Source: Nitrososphaerota archaeon
GTDB lineage: Archaea > Thermoproteota > Nitrososphaeria > Nitrososphaerales > Nitrosopumilaceae
Direction: 5' to 3'
Assembly (NCBI GenBank): GCA_016201435.1
Contig: JACQCT010000005.1
Coordinates: 42,621-106,620 of the forward strand
Length of the DNA stretch: 64,000 nucleotides
Shown here in pieces: positions 44,264 to 54,036 of this stretch. Under the pieces are notes generated by a model. The model made no database searches and had not been told where the DNA came from. It saw nothing but the letters and a program-made list of their open reading frames with translations. Numbering within the stretch: the first letter of the stretch is position 1; each line of letters begins with the position of its first letter. Made by a program: the position numbers and the translations under genes.

Positions 44264-44750
44264 AAATTATCTGAAGCTTGGAATTTTCGGTAATGTTGAA
44301 TTTGTCAACAAAGCCTGCCGTGACCTCTAAAACATATTTGGCATTCTTTCCACCACCATTGTCAACTGTACACGTTGCAGTCTCAATTGCTGACTTGCAA
44401 GGTGCTACGTTTTTTGCTATATGGACTATATTTCCAGATGAATCAAACCAAATTATATCCAATGGAAATTGCATGTTTAACATCCATATGGGTACTATCT
44501 GCTCGTTGTTGAACACAAAGATCATTCCTTGATTATATGGCAGTTGTTTTTGGAACATCAAACCGCGTGTCTTTTGTGAATCAGTTTCAGCTATCTGTAC
44601 ATCTAGCGTGACATCGCCAAGTTTTATTGTTCCCATTGGAAACTTGGTTTCTGCAAGCTTTGAATCAGATGGTATTGTTATCACTCCGACAACTCCTATT
44701 ATGACTGCAGCAATTGCTATAGGGATTAGAACTTGGGCTCTTGATGCCAC
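44256..44750 (-). CDS. DUF192 family exported protein
   Basis: 165 residues from GTG at 44750. The open frame reaches back to 44867, but a TATA-like CTTATTAATT lies at about 44809 and the GTG begins a clean signal anchor (SRAQVLIPIAIAAVIIGVVG), so the shorter form is preferred. The body is a DUF192 domain: ETDSQKTRGLMFQKQLPYNQGMIFVF and PIWMLNMQFPLDIIWFD are its conserved blocks. DUF192 proteins are small extracytoplasmic beta domains of unknown function. Convergent with acs. Confidence 0.8.
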   Translation of the reverse strand: MASRAQVLIPIAIAAVIIGVVGVITIPSDSKLAETKFPMGTIKLGDVTLDVQIAETDSQKTRGLMFQKQLPYNQGMIFVFNNEQIVPIWMLNMQFPLDIIWFDSSGNIVHIAKNVAPCKSAIETATCTVDNGGGKNAKYVLEVTAGFVDKFNITENSKLQIISI

Positions 44751-45031
44751 GTCATATGAAGAAAAAGTTCTAGTTAAAAACCAATGGCATGCAAAAAACC
44801 ACTCTCTAATTAATAAGCTGAATCTAATTTTTTTATTATCATTGTACCATTTCAGAATATTTTTCACGTGATTTCTAATTTCGTTATAGAATAGTAGAAA
44901 TTCTACATGTTATTAATAAATGATAAAACTTGAGTCGCATCTATGAGTCACAAAAATTTTGTTTTAACCAAACAAATTGTATTTGATTATTACACGCTAC
45001 TCGATAAATCAAGAGATAATTAAGTATACCA

Positions 45032-46102
45032 ATGCGGCATATTACGATAATTTCAACAATTTTTGTTCTAACCGTGATCATATCTGTTGTGGGACTTTTT
45101 GAAAGCAAAGCTTTTGCATTTGTTGACACAACAAAACCAACAATATCAATTACTTCACCATTAAATGGTGCAACTGTACAAACTGGGAATTATGTTGTTA
45201 CAGGAACAGCGTCAGATACTGGCAGTGGAATAAAACTAGTTCAAATAAAGATAAACTCTGGTTCTATAATAACAGCTACACCAAAGACTACTGGTGATTG
45301 GTCCACATGGAATGCGTCTGTTAGTTTTTCACAGTCAAGCTCCAACACAATTACTGTAAAGGCTACAGATAATGCAGGTAATGCTAGATTTTCTAATATA
45401 CGTGTAACAGTTAATACAACTCCCAAACCCAACACAAACGCGGTTTTCGTTTTTCTTGTTAGAAATAATGGAATAGATGATGCTTCACTTGCCTCTCTGT
45501 ATTCTAAGCACGCAAGATCAATAGACATTGTTGCACAATTCACCGATAAACTCCTTTCTGATACCATAACAAGTCAAGTTCCTGCACAAAAATCAACTGC
45601 ATATTTCTCCCTTTCAGACATTCAGGCAAATGTACAAAACCTACACAACCTTGGATACGCTTGGGTTGTATATGACTTGGAACCAAGTTACTCGCCAGCA
45701 AGCGAAGTACAAGATCCAATTGGTTCTATACAAAAAGCAAGTGAATATGCACACAACAACGGATTAAAACTAATGATAACACCAGCAGGGATTGCTTCTT
45801 CTAATTTTGCAGGTATGGCAAAATATTCTGACGGTTTTATATTGCAAGTAATGGGTTTGATTGCAGGAGATCCTGCCATATTTAGTAATACGATACACGA
45901 TTCAGTTACCAAAATAAGATCAGGAAATCCAAACTCAATTGTTATTCTACAAGATAGTGTTAACAAGGATACTGTTGACCAAATGAATAACGCATGGGAT
46001 CTTACCAAAGATGTAGTAAATGGAATAACCATTTTTTATAGCACACCTGACCAATTACCACAGATGGCCCAGGTACTGACACATGTTGATGGAATAAGCT
46101 AA
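45032..46102 (+). CDS. Secreted protein: Ig-like domain plus TIM-barrel glycosidase-like domain
   Basis: 356 residues with a signal peptide (ending ESKAFAFV). Residues about 33-130 are an Ig-like domain of bacterial surface-protein type (TISITSPLNGATVQTGNYVVTGTASD). The remaining 220 residues look like a TIM-barrel hydrolase: YAWVVYDLEPSYSP with an Asp/Glu pair near a strand end, LKLMITPAGI and GFILQVMGLI. Acidic residues at strand ends are consistent with a glycoside hydrolase, but the family is not assigned. It stands alone. Confidence 0.65.
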   Translation: MRHITIISTIFVLTVIISVVGLFESKAFAFVDTTKPTISITSPLNGATVQTGNYVVTGTASDTGSGIKLVQIKINSGSIITATPKTTGDWSTWNASVSFSQSSSNTITVKATDNAGNARFSNIRVTVNTTPKPNTNAVFVFLVRNNGIDDASLASLYSKHARSIDIVAQFTDKLLSDTITSQVPAQKSTAYFSLSDIQANVQNLHNLGYAWVVYDLEPSYSPASEVQDPIGSIQKASEYAHNNGLKLMITPAGIASSNFAGMAKYSDGFILQVMGLIAGDPAIFSNTIHDSVTKIRSGNPNSIVILQDSVNKDTVDQMNNAWDLTKDVVNGITIFYSTPDQLPQMAQVLTHVDGIS

Positions 46103-46133
46103 AAACTAATGCAAAAATAATGGAGTTTTTAAG

Positions 46134-46478
46134 TTAACCCATCTTATTTTTTAGATGGGAATAATCACTGAAAAAGTTCTTTGTTTCCTGGCCAACATCT
46201 TTGATGGTGGCGCCGTTGTAGACCTTTTCTAGATATTTTCCAGCAATTATCATGGGAATGCCAAAAGGAGTGGTAAGTGGATCTGGTGAAAGAAGGAAAA
46301 TAAATCCTATCTTTTGTAGTTTTTTTCCAGGTGCAGGTGCACGTTGTAAAGATCCTAGAGAACGCGCAGTTCCTCTGTCATCTAGACTGGCAAGCCCTGA
46401 ATAAATTTCCGTTCTTCTTTTGGTGGATTCTCCGATTTTTTTAATTCTAGCAATATGCTTCTTATAATGCTCGCTCAT
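46134..46478 (-). CDS. Conserved small protein of unknown function
   Basis: 114 residues. A basic N-terminus (HYKKHIARIKKIGESTKRR) is followed by GLASLDDRGTARSL, a Pro/Lys-rich linker and a hydrophobic segment (IGFIFLLSPDPLTTPFGIPMII) that may sit in the membrane. No family recognised. Convergent with the glycosidase-like gene and divergent from the DtxR-family regulator. Confidence 0.62.
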   Translation of the reverse strand: MSEHYKKHIARIKKIGESTKRRTEIYSGLASLDDRGTARSLGSLQRAPAPGKKLQKIGFIFLLSPDPLTTPFGIPMIIAGKYLEKVYNGATIKDVGQETKNFFSDYSHLKNKMG

Positions 46479-46597
46479 GCTGGGAAACTCTATTTTTTGA
46501 TAGTTAAAATTCCATAGTAAAGATCAATTACAATGAGGTAAAGATTTCTTATACAAAGAGAACAGATTATATCATTCAAGGTATATCTCGACAAAAT

Positions 46598-47056
46598 ATG
46601 AAGGAAAAACGTGCTGAAAGACTAGAGTCTATAAAGGAAGCTCACAAGTCAGCCAAGGCTGATTCTAGCTCAAGAATGGAAGATTATCTAGAGGTGATAT
46701 CAGAACTAGTAGAGCTAAAAGGATATGCAAATACGCTTGATATTTCTAGATACATGAATGTCAGCGCACCTTCAGTGACAAAGATGTTGCAAAGGCTTGA
46801 TGAAAATGGATACTTGGAGTATGAAAAATACCGTGGAATAAATTTGACTACAAAAGGTAATGCAATTGCAGATACAATACGCCAAAAGCATGGAATATTA
46901 TTAGAGTTCTTTAAGATGCTTGGAATAGACCATACTGCAGCAAATAAAGATGCAGAAGGAATAGAACACCATCTTAACCCAAAAACTATAAAACAGTTAC
47001 GAAAATTTATCACATATTTAAAAGCAAATCCAAAAGTTCTTAGTAATTTTGAGTGA
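46598..47056 (+). CDS. DtxR/MntR-family metal-dependent regulator
   Basis: 152 residues. The winged helix-turn-helix has MEDYLEVISELVELKGYANTLDISRYMNVSAPSVTKMLQRLDENGYLEYEKYRGINLTTKG split over residues 26-85, the classic DtxR layout, followed by the dimerisation helix (RQKHGILLEFFKMLGID) and EGIEHHLNP with Glu/His metal ligands. There is no SH3-like third domain, as in MntR. It likely represses metal-uptake genes in response to Fe or Mn; no transporter is adjacent. Confidence 0.88.
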   Translation: MKEKRAERLESIKEAHKSAKADSSSRMEDYLEVISELVELKGYANTLDISRYMNVSAPSVTKMLQRLDENGYLEYEKYRGINLTTKGNAIADTIRQKHGILLEFFKMLGIDHTAANKDAEGIEHHLNPKTIKQLRKFITYLKANPKVLSNFE

Positions 47057-47062
47057 TTAACT

Positions 47063-48865
47063 TCATATCACTATTCTGAGATCTTGTTTTGACATTGCTG
47101 CCTTCATTATTCTTTTTCCGCTATCAGATTTTTTAGAAATAATTATCTTGCCATTTTTTCCAACATATGATGATGTTACAAGTTTGTCTTTTACATATAT
47201 ATCAGCAGACATTCCTGTTTTACTAGTATCTACTTCAAGTATCAGATTATTTCCTGATTCAGACATTTCAAACCGTTCTCCATCTCTAAAAGAAGTCTCC
47301 TCTTTTGACTCTACATCGATATGTACACCGAGAGTTTTTTCAAGATCATTTATTGTAGCACCACCGCGTCCAATTATTGACGGCATAACTTCTTTGTCTA
47401 CTTGTACTCTTATGCTGTTATTTGATAGGATCTCAATTTCTGCTTCTGAATCAAATCTGCGTATTGTCTCTCTTATTTTTGATTCCGCTAGTTTTTCTAT
47501 GCCTCCACTTTTTGCTTCTTTTGAGATTGGTATGACGATGTTTTCCTCACCATAAGTATAGATTTCATACTCTAAGTTATGATTCTCAAAATTTCGTACC
47601 TCGATTACTGGTCTTGCCAAGTCTTGTTCGGTCATGCCAGTTGGAACTTTGACTTTGAATTCTAATTCATAAACTTGAGCGATGTTGCCAGCTTTTACAA
47701 ATACCACAGTATCTAATATGTGGGGAATCATGCCAAGCTCAACTTTTCCAATAAATCTCTGAATTGCATCTAATGGTGCGTTTGCATGTACTACTCCGAC
47801 CATACCAACACCTGCTAACCTCAAATCTGCAAATACTCTAAAATCTTGAAATCTTCTAACCTCATCAAAGATTGTATAGTCAGGTCTTACTAGGAGCAAA
47901 ATATCTGCTGAATTTTCAAAACTGCCATCAAGATGAGTATACTGTGTTATCTTTTCATTAACTTGTAAATCTCTTGGCGATTCAAGCGTTTTGACTATTT
48001 TGCCTTTTTTAGAATAAAAATCAGCAAGACTAGAAGCAAGTGTGCTTTTTCCAGAACCTGGGGATCCCGAAATAAGAATACCCTCTGCTTTTTCTGAAAA
48101 TCGAGTCATTAATTTTTCAGATATGGTATACTGTTCTAGAGATAATTTTATTATTGGATGTGTAATGGTTATTTCATAACTATTTGAAAAAGGAGGATGT
48201 GTTATTGTTGTTCTATAGTCTTTAAACTGAATTACTAATGCACCAGGCTTTGAAATCTCGACTTGTCCTGATTGATTAATTCTTGACGCTTCAAGGATCT
48301 CTGTCGTTATGCTGCTAAGATAGTCTTTTGTAAGAATTTTATCCTCAAGTTCTACAAGTGTAAATGTTCCAGGTTTTCCTCGTTTTGCCATGGGTTTTGT
48401 TCCTTCTTTTAGGTGGATACTCATTGTTTGAGCGTCAAAAAACTTCTCAAACTCTAAACCTGTTGTTTTAATGTCCGGCTTCGAATATCTGGTTTTAATG
48501 CCTTCGGCTTGGGCAACAAGTGCTTGAACATAATCTGCAGTGTAAAAGGTAGCATCATTTCTCTTCGCAATGTCTTTTATTATTGCATCTATTCTTCCAT
48601 GGCTTGCAAGTTTAATGTCATCCATGGTTGGTCTCTCTCCCTCAAATTTTAAGATGAGATTATTTTTTTTAGATAATTCACGAATTTTTTTTATTTCTCC
48701 TAATCCCACAAATCCATATTCTTTGCTTTGTGAAGCTTGGGATTGCAGCTCATCAAGTACCGCAACAGGAATTATTATTTCACAATTATTCAGGATACCT
48801 GTTTCAATTAATTTTGTAATCTCTCCGTCTATGATAATGCTGGTATCTACTACGATCTTTTCCAT
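47063..48865 (-). CDS. PIN domain - PilT-type ATPase - KH domain protein
   Basis: 600 residues. Residues 1-130 form a PIN nuclease-like domain (VVDTSIIIDGEI, AVLDELQSQA, GRIDAIIKDIA, FYTADY, with acidic residues). Residues about 250-430 contain Walker A (GSPGSGKST near 267) and a Walker B-like DYTIFDEVRRF of the VirB11/PilT class. A KH-like RNA-binding domain follows at about 490 (IIGRGGATINDLEKTLGV). It matches the archaeal PIN-PilT-KH family, conserved but of unclear function; RNA metabolism is likely. The C-terminus is basic. Confidence 0.9.
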   Translation of the reverse strand: MEKIVVDTSIIIDGEITKLIETGILNNCEIIIPVAVLDELQSQASQSKEYGFVGLGEIKKIRELSKKNNLILKFEGERPTMDDIKLASHGRIDAIIKDIAKRNDATFYTADYVQALVAQAEGIKTRYSKPDIKTTGLEFEKFFDAQTMSIHLKEGTKPMAKRGKPGTFTLVELEDKILTKDYLSSITTEILEASRINQSGQVEISKPGALVIQFKDYRTTITHPPFSNSYEITITHPIIKLSLEQYTISEKLMTRFSEKAEGILISGSPGSGKSTLASSLADFYSKKGKIVKTLESPRDLQVNEKITQYTHLDGSFENSADILLLVRPDYTIFDEVRRFQDFRVFADLRLAGVGMVGVVHANAPLDAIQRFIGKVELGMIPHILDTVVFVKAGNIAQVYELEFKVKVPTGMTEQDLARPVIEVRNFENHNLEYEIYTYGEENIVIPISKEAKSGGIEKLAESKIRETIRRFDSEAEIEILSNNSIRVQVDKEVMPSIIGRGGATINDLEKTLGVHIDVESKEETSFRDGERFEMSESGNNLILEVDTSKTGMSADIYVKDKLVTSSYVGKNGKIIISKKSDSGKRIMKAAMSKQDLRIVI

Positions 48866-49046
48866 CGATTAGTGAGGTTGTTTTGCGCTTTTTAATCATA
48901 GCTATGTAAATCCTATATGTCTGGTTTGTAATTCAGTATGTTATACAATATCTTTGCAAAAAAAGAATATTCTGATAATATGAAAGATAGTTTTATCTGT
49001 TGCAGTACTTATTCAGGATTTTCTGAAGAATCTTAATTATTAAAAT

Positions 49047-49215
49047 GTAGAAATTTGTAATAACGGCAGGTCTGGAATCCAAATATTTGAAAAACTTGTA
49101 AAATCAGACAGATAGTTGTCATACATGATTTTAGTCTTCCTGATATGAATGCCAACGATATGATATAGAGGATATTTAGAATTCGTCCTGATACTGGGAT
49201 GATAATAGACTGCTA
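49047..49215 (+). pseudogene. Decayed response-regulator receiver domain
   Basis: The 427-bp gap (48866-49292) contains a broken receiver domain on the plus strand. In one frame VEICNNGRSGIQIFEKLVKSD corresponds to strand 2 and helix 2 (the N-G-x-E-A pattern). From about 49109 the frame changes, and IVVIHDFSLPDMNANDMI continues with the phospho-acceptor Asp and LPDM-N loop. A stop then interrupts it, after which RIFRIRPDTGMII follows. One frameshift and at least two stops make it non-functional. No start region is recognisable. The rest of the gap shows no gene. Confidence 0.6.
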
Positions 49216-49292
49216 ATGAGAGAACCAGATGACTCAAATACGTTCTAAGAATGGGAAAAAGAGTGAAGTTTTAGATCAACTAATTTGTGATT

Positions 49293-49652
49293 TTAACTTA
49301 GTGCCATATTAATTGCAGTTAGCACATCTTCAAAATTAAAAGGCTTTAGAATATATGCTATTGCGCCAGCATTAATACACTCGGTCATTGTATTGACATT
49401 GTCACTTGCAGTTACCATAACAATTTTAGCATTGGTATTCGTAGCAAGTATTTCTTTTAATGCATGAATGCCGTCCATTTTTGGCATTGCCATATCGAGT
49501 ATCAATAAATCGGGTTTTGTTTCATTGAATTTTTCAATCGCCTCTAATCCATTTGTTGCTTCTGCTACAAGTTCATGATGTCCAATATCTAAAATATCTC
49601 TTAATACCATTCTTATTGCATCTGAATCATCAGCAATCATTATGCGCGCCAT
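49293..49652 (-). CDS. Single-domain response regulator (CheY-like)
   Basis: 119 residues, only a receiver domain. The acidic pocket is Asp8-Asp9, the phosphorylation site Asp53 (LLILDMAMPKMDG), the switch Thr81 (VMVTAS) and Lys103 (ILKPFNF). There is no output domain, so it must act by protein contact. It lies 46 bp downstream of the HPt gene on the same strand, and the kinase gene is divergent beyond that, giving all three parts of a phosphorelay. Confidence 0.93.
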   Translation of the reverse strand: MARIMIADDSDAIRMVLRDILDIGHHELVAEATNGLEAIEKFNETKPDLLILDMAMPKMDGIHALKEILATNTNAKIVMVTASDNVNTMTECINAGAIAYILKPFNFEDVLTAINMALS

Positions 49653-49698
49653 GTTTTAACAAAAATTAGGCTCAATTGTATTTAAGCACAGTTGTGTA

Positions 49699-50067
49699 CT
49701 ATTGATTAAAAATATGAGAAAAATTATTACGGATTTTTGTTTTGAATTCATCTATGTTTTTTTCATTAGTGCCATTAAAAATTTCTTGCATCATATGTAA
49801 TGATTCGCTGATAATTTGATATGTTCCACTTAACATTCCATTTTCAATAATATTTCTTAATATGATATCATTTAACTTGGCAATCTCACCAACATCATTT
49901 TGATCCATCATGGGTGCAAGTCCTTTTATCTTATGTAGATGTTTTTCAATTTTATTGCCATAGTTGGAAATATCGTTATCATTATTGCATTGCAATAATA
50001 TTTCTTTTAGATTATCCAATTCTTCTTGGATCTCTTGTCTTGCAATTTTATGAAAGTTGTCAGACAT
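49699..50067 (-). CDS. Free-standing histidine phosphotransfer (HPt) protein
   Basis: 122 residues, all helical. KHLHKIKGLAPMM has the HPt signature His-x2-Lys-Gly with His45 as the phosphate carrier, as in the P1 domain of CheA (HTLKG) and in YPD1. The helix IAKLNDIILRNIIENG follows as in CheA-P1. No other CheA domain is attached. It lies between the kinase gene (divergent, 66 bp) and the receiver gene and likely passes phosphate between them. Confidence 0.72.
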   Translation of the reverse strand: MSDNFHKIARQEIQEELDNLKEILLQCNNDNDISNYGNKIEKHLHKIKGLAPMMDQNDVGEIAKLNDIILRNIIENGMLSGTYQIISESLHMMQEIFNGTNEKNIDEFKTKIRNNFSHIFNQ

Positions 50068-50133
50068 TTTAACTAATGACTAGACTATTTTCATGCCAAC
50101 TTTTATAGGCTCTTAGTCTGAATCTACTGCAAA

Positions 50134-52005
50134 ATGAAGATCATTTCTAAGACGTATATTTTGCTAGCCGTTATAATCGGGGTTTCATTGCTTAACCTAT
50201 TCGTACTCTTACAGACATCGCAGGAAAATGAGGCAGTGTTGCATTCAATTAATAGCGCAAGTAATCTCAAGGTTACCGTTGAAAGAATTGCAGGAACTGC
50301 AAACTCTATAGCAAGTGGAAATGAAATAGATAGACAGACTCTTACTACACAAATTAACAACTTTGAAAATACTTACAATATTCTTGGTAGTGGTGGGCAA
50401 TTAAATGGAATTACAATAATTGTTGTACCTGGTGAGCTGCGAGATAAATATGCTGATGTTGGTAATGCGTGGAATCTTTACAAACAAAAGGCAGAAGAAA
50501 TAAGACAAGAATCCGTCTTTAATCCTGACGTCAAAAACGCATTAAAATACATCTTGGAAAAAGATGGAAGTTTGATAACATTAACAAACGGTGTATATAA
50601 CGATCTTTTGCCACTTGATAGGAACTATAATAGGCATAAAGAAATTGCGGCAGAACTTGTGACACTTACAAAATCAATTGGTGAAAACACACTTCTTATC
50701 TCAATTGGAGAAAGAGGAAACAGTTCTGATATAATTAAAAAAGATAGAATTATGTTTGATGCTGATCTGAGAAAATTAGAAGGAGTTTCATTGGATAATT
50801 TGGATACTGATGGAGTACAGGTAACGCCAGAAACACTTCAATCTATTCCTCGAGAAAACTCAGCATCACTACGTGATCTTGATCCGTTATGGGAGTCTGT
50901 AGAGGCAAAAATAAAATTTGTTGAATCAACACCTCTGCTTTCTGCAGAATTTGGAAAGTCACTACAAGATCTAGATGCACAAAGAGATGTAATGCTTTCT
51001 ATAACTGGACTTTTTGTAGATGAATGGAATAAATTAATTGATGATAAATTAAAAGAGAAAGTTAATGTTGTACTGGTATTGCTTGTAACAGACGTTGCAG
51101 TTTTTATTATTGTGATGTTTACCATTAGAAAATCACTTAACCCACTAGCTATGCTTACTAGAGCACTCTCTCGTGTAAAGGAAGGCTTCTATGGTGAAAA
51201 AATAGACTATACAACAAGTGATGAGGTTGGAACTTTGGCACGCACATTCAATCTTATGTCAGAGACTATACAAAAAAAGGAAGAAGAAGCAAAAAAAGTT
51301 GAAATTGCAAAAGACGAATTTTTGGCAATGATTACTCATGAATTGAAAACTCCTTTGGTGCCAATTCAAGGATATGCTGATATTTTACTTGGTGAACATT
51401 TAGGTCATCTTAATGAAAAACAGAAAGAAAGATTGGAGGTAATCAAATCAAGCTCTGCTACGTTATTGCAATTGATATCAGATCTACTTGATGCACAAAA
51501 ATTAGAACTAGGACAGCTCAAAATTATAAAACAAAAAGACAATCTCAAAAACACTATTTCAAAAATGATAACATTAGTGACACCTCAAGCAATCTCAGAT
51601 GAAACCGAACTTGTAAACCATGTTAAAACTGATGTCTATGCATATTATGATGAAGAACGTATCAGTCAGATACTATCTAACTTAATTAAAAATGCATTTA
51701 GGGCTACGACAAAAAAAGGAAAAATAGATATTTTTGTTGAAGATCTACCTGATGAAGTTCAGATATCAGTTAAGGATAACGGTATTGGATTACCAAATGA
51801 TGCTCTTGATAAAATATTTAAAAAATTCTATCAGGTAGATACGTCTTCAACCAGAGAAAAAGGTGGTAGTGGTCTTGGGCTTTCAATTTGTAAAGGCATA
51901 GTTGAAGCACATGGTGGTAAGATATGGGTAGAAAGTGAATTGGGTAAAGGTGCCACATTCTTCTTTACACTTGCAAAAATTGAAAAATCTAGTTCTCCAC
52001 TCTAA
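50134..52005 (+). CDS. Membrane sensor histidine kinase
   Basis: 623 residues. TM1 (about 6-26), a large extracytoplasmic sensor region (27-308, helical), TM2 (about 310-332), HAMP linker (333-388), HisKA with His402 (MITHELKTPLVPIQGYADIL) and HATPase with N box (ILSNLIKNAFRAT), DNGIGLPNDALDKIFKKF and GGSGLGLSICKGIVEAHGG. It is divergent from the HPt and receiver genes. It lacks a receiver domain of its own, so phosphate probably goes to the receiver and HPt partners nearby. The signal is unknown. Confidence 0.93.
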   Translation: MKIISKTYILLAVIIGVSLLNLFVLLQTSQENEAVLHSINSASNLKVTVERIAGTANSIASGNEIDRQTLTTQINNFENTYNILGSGGQLNGITIIVVPGELRDKYADVGNAWNLYKQKAEEIRQESVFNPDVKNALKYILEKDGSLITLTNGVYNDLLPLDRNYNRHKEIAAELVTLTKSIGENTLLISIGERGNSSDIIKKDRIMFDADLRKLEGVSLDNLDTDGVQVTPETLQSIPRENSASLRDLDPLWESVEAKIKFVESTPLLSAEFGKSLQDLDAQRDVMLSITGLFVDEWNKLIDDKLKEKVNVVLVLLVTDVAVFIIVMFTIRKSLNPLAMLTRALSRVKEGFYGEKIDYTTSDEVGTLARTFNLMSETIQKKEEEAKKVEIAKDEFLAMITHELKTPLVPIQGYADILLGEHLGHLNEKQKERLEVIKSSSATLLQLISDLLDAQKLELGQLKIIKQKDNLKNTISKMITLVTPQAISDETELVNHVKTDVYAYYDEERISQILSNLIKNAFRATTKKGKIDIFVEDLPDEVQISVKDNGIGLPNDALDKIFKKFYQVDTSSTREKGGSGLGLSICKGIVEAHGGKIWVESELGKGATFFFTLAKIEKSSSPL

Positions 52006-52038
52006 ATAAATAGTTGAGAACAACCAAATTGTTTTATA

Positions 52039-53454
52039 TTGGAATTAGAGGATTTTGCTGAAAAGTCAATGCAGTATGCAATTCAAGCTGGTGCTCAATA
52101 TTGTGATGTTAGAGCTGAAACAGTACAAAGCGATGGATTTCTTCTAGAAAATGGTGAGATTGAGCATTTTACATCTTCAAGTGATTCTGGCTTGGGTATT
52201 AGAATACTCGCTAATGGCGCATGGGGATTTTTTTCCATTTCTAATCCAAAATCACTAGACGAAGTAAAAAACGCAACAATGGATGCAGTAAAAAGTGCAT
52301 TACATTATTCTACAAATAAAAAACAGAAAGTAAAACTTGCAGAGGGCCAGGTATATGTAGATAATGTAAATTTTTCTGTATCCAAAAAACCCACATTGGA
52401 AGAACTGACAAAAATTGGCTTTGAATGTGACAGAATAATAAGAAGTAAAAAAAGAATTCATAAATCTTCATTATCTATGGAGCATGACACTTTTTCAAAA
52501 TATTTTGTAAACAGCGACGGTTCAAAAATAACTCAAAGATTCGAAGACACGATAGCTAATGTTACTGCGACTGCACATGAATCTGGTTTGACAGAATCTG
52601 TTAATGCTACAGAAGGAGGCAGGGGAGGATTAGAGATGATATTAGAAAAAAATGACATTATGAAAACCGCTGAATTTGTAGCACAGAAAGCTTCCGAACT
52701 TTTAGATGCCAAAACTGCTAAAGAAGAAAAAACAACAGTTGTAATGAATCCTGATTTTGTTGCACTACTTTCGCATGAAATTCTTGGTCATCCATCAGAG
52801 GCAGATCGAGTACTTGGAAAGGAAATGGCTTGGGCAGGCGGTGCTTGGTGGGCAGGAAAACTAGGGGAAAAAATTGGCTCTCAGAAATTAAATGTAATAG
52901 ATGATCCTACATTACCAAGTCTTGGATATTACAAATATGACGATGAAGGAGTTTTTGCAAAACCAAAATCACTAATAGAAAACGGAGTTCTAGTAAATCA
53001 CATGCAAAGCAGAGAAACTGCATCAAGTTTCAATACGGAACCAAATTCTGGAATGCGAGCTACAGGCTATGGATTTATGCCATTAATTAGAATGGCCTGC
53101 ACGTGCATACAGCGAGGAGATTGGGATCCTCAAGAAATGATAAAAGAAGTAAAAAATGGCTATCTTATTTCTAACATGAAGGTTCCATCTATTGACATGA
53201 TGAGATACAACTGGAGTATATCGTGCCAGTTTGCACAGAAAATAGAAAATGGTGAATTAAAAGAATTACTTAGGGACGTAATTGTCATGGGAATTGCACC
53301 TGATTTTTTCAACTCAATTGATGCATGCGGAAAAGATTTCACAATAAGACCAATTACAAATTGTGGTAAAGGCGATCCCATGCAAATTATGCGAATGGGT
53401 AACGGTGGACCACATGTGAGAGGAATTGCTACAGTAAAAAGCGTGGGAGTATAA
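52039..53454 (+). CDS. tldD: TldD-type metalloprotease
   Basis: 471 residues from TTG. The zinc motif HEILGH (LSHEILGHPSEADRV) is the TldD hallmark, and MQSRETASSF with the downstream metal ligand Cys (IRMACTCIQRGD) is present. In bacteria TldD works with the inactive partner TldE to cleave unfolded peptides and process modified peptides; no tldE/pmbA gene is adjacent here. The TTG is 34 bp after the kinase stop. The gene is followed without a gap by the uracil-DNA glycosylase gene. Confidence 0.93.
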   Translation: MELEDFAEKSMQYAIQAGAQYCDVRAETVQSDGFLLENGEIEHFTSSSDSGLGIRILANGAWGFFSISNPKSLDEVKNATMDAVKSALHYSTNKKQKVKLAEGQVYVDNVNFSVSKKPTLEELTKIGFECDRIIRSKKRIHKSSLSMEHDTFSKYFVNSDGSKITQRFEDTIANVTATAHESGLTESVNATEGGRGGLEMILEKNDIMKTAEFVAQKASELLDAKTAKEEKTTVVMNPDFVALLSHEILGHPSEADRVLGKEMAWAGGAWWAGKLGEKIGSQKLNVIDDPTLPSLGYYKYDDEGVFAKPKSLIENGVLVNHMQSRETASSFNTEPNSGMRATGYGFMPLIRMACTCIQRGDWDPQEMIKEVKNGYLISNMKVPSIDMMRYNWSISCQFAQKIENGELKELLRDVIVMGIAPDFFNSIDACGKDFTIRPITNCGKGDPMQIMRMGNGGPHVRGIATVKSVGV

Positions 53455-54036
53455 ATGTCAGATTTGATGGATACATTACGATTGCAAGTAATATCATGTA
53501 CAAAATGCAATCTTTCAAAATCAAGAACTAATGCTGTTGCAGGCAAAGGAAACTACAATGCAGAAATAATGTTCATAGGGGAAGCACCTGGAAGAAACGA
53601 AGATTTGAAGGGTGAGCCATTTGTAGGTGCTGCAGGAAAAATTTTATCGGAAGCATTAGAATATTCTGGCCTTTCAAGAGATGATGTTTTTATAACAAAT
53701 GTTGTAAAATGTAGACCGCCAAACAATAGAATTCCACTTGAAGAAGAAAGAAATTCTTGCCACCCATATTTGATTGATGAGCTTGATATCATAAAACCCA
53801 AAATTATCTGTATACTTGGAAATACTGCTTATGGTTCTATCTTAGGTGGTGACTCAATTACAAAGAACAGAGGTAAAATAATTAAAAAAAATAATCACTT
53901 GTATTTTCTTACTATACATCCAGCTGCAGTAATATACACACCAAGTCTTAAACAAGTCTTAAAAGATGACATCAAAACACTAGTCGAAACACTTGAGAAA
54001 ATAAAAAAAGGAATTCAAGTAGAGACTTTATCATGA
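53455..54036 (+). CDS. Uracil-DNA glycosylase, family 4-type with iron-sulfur cluster
   Basis: 193 residues. CTKCNLSKSR supplies the first two Cys of the iron-sulfur cluster; KCRPPNNRIPLEEE and RNSC give the others. FIGEAPGRNEDLKGEPFVGAAG is the substrate-binding motif of family 4 enzymes, and TIHPAAVIYTP the second motif. It removes uracil from deaminated DNA. ATG follows the tldD stop directly (TAA ATG), and its own stop overlaps the next gene by 4 bp, so three genes form an operon. Confidence 0.92.
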   Translation: MSDLMDTLRLQVISCTKCNLSKSRTNAVAGKGNYNAEIMFIGEAPGRNEDLKGEPFVGAAGKILSEALEYSGLSRDDVFITNVVKCRPPNNRIPLEEERNSCHPYLIDELDIIKPKIICILGNTAYGSILGGDSITKNRGKIIKKNNHLYFLTIHPAAVIYTPSLKQVLKDDIKTLVETLEKIKKGIQVETLS

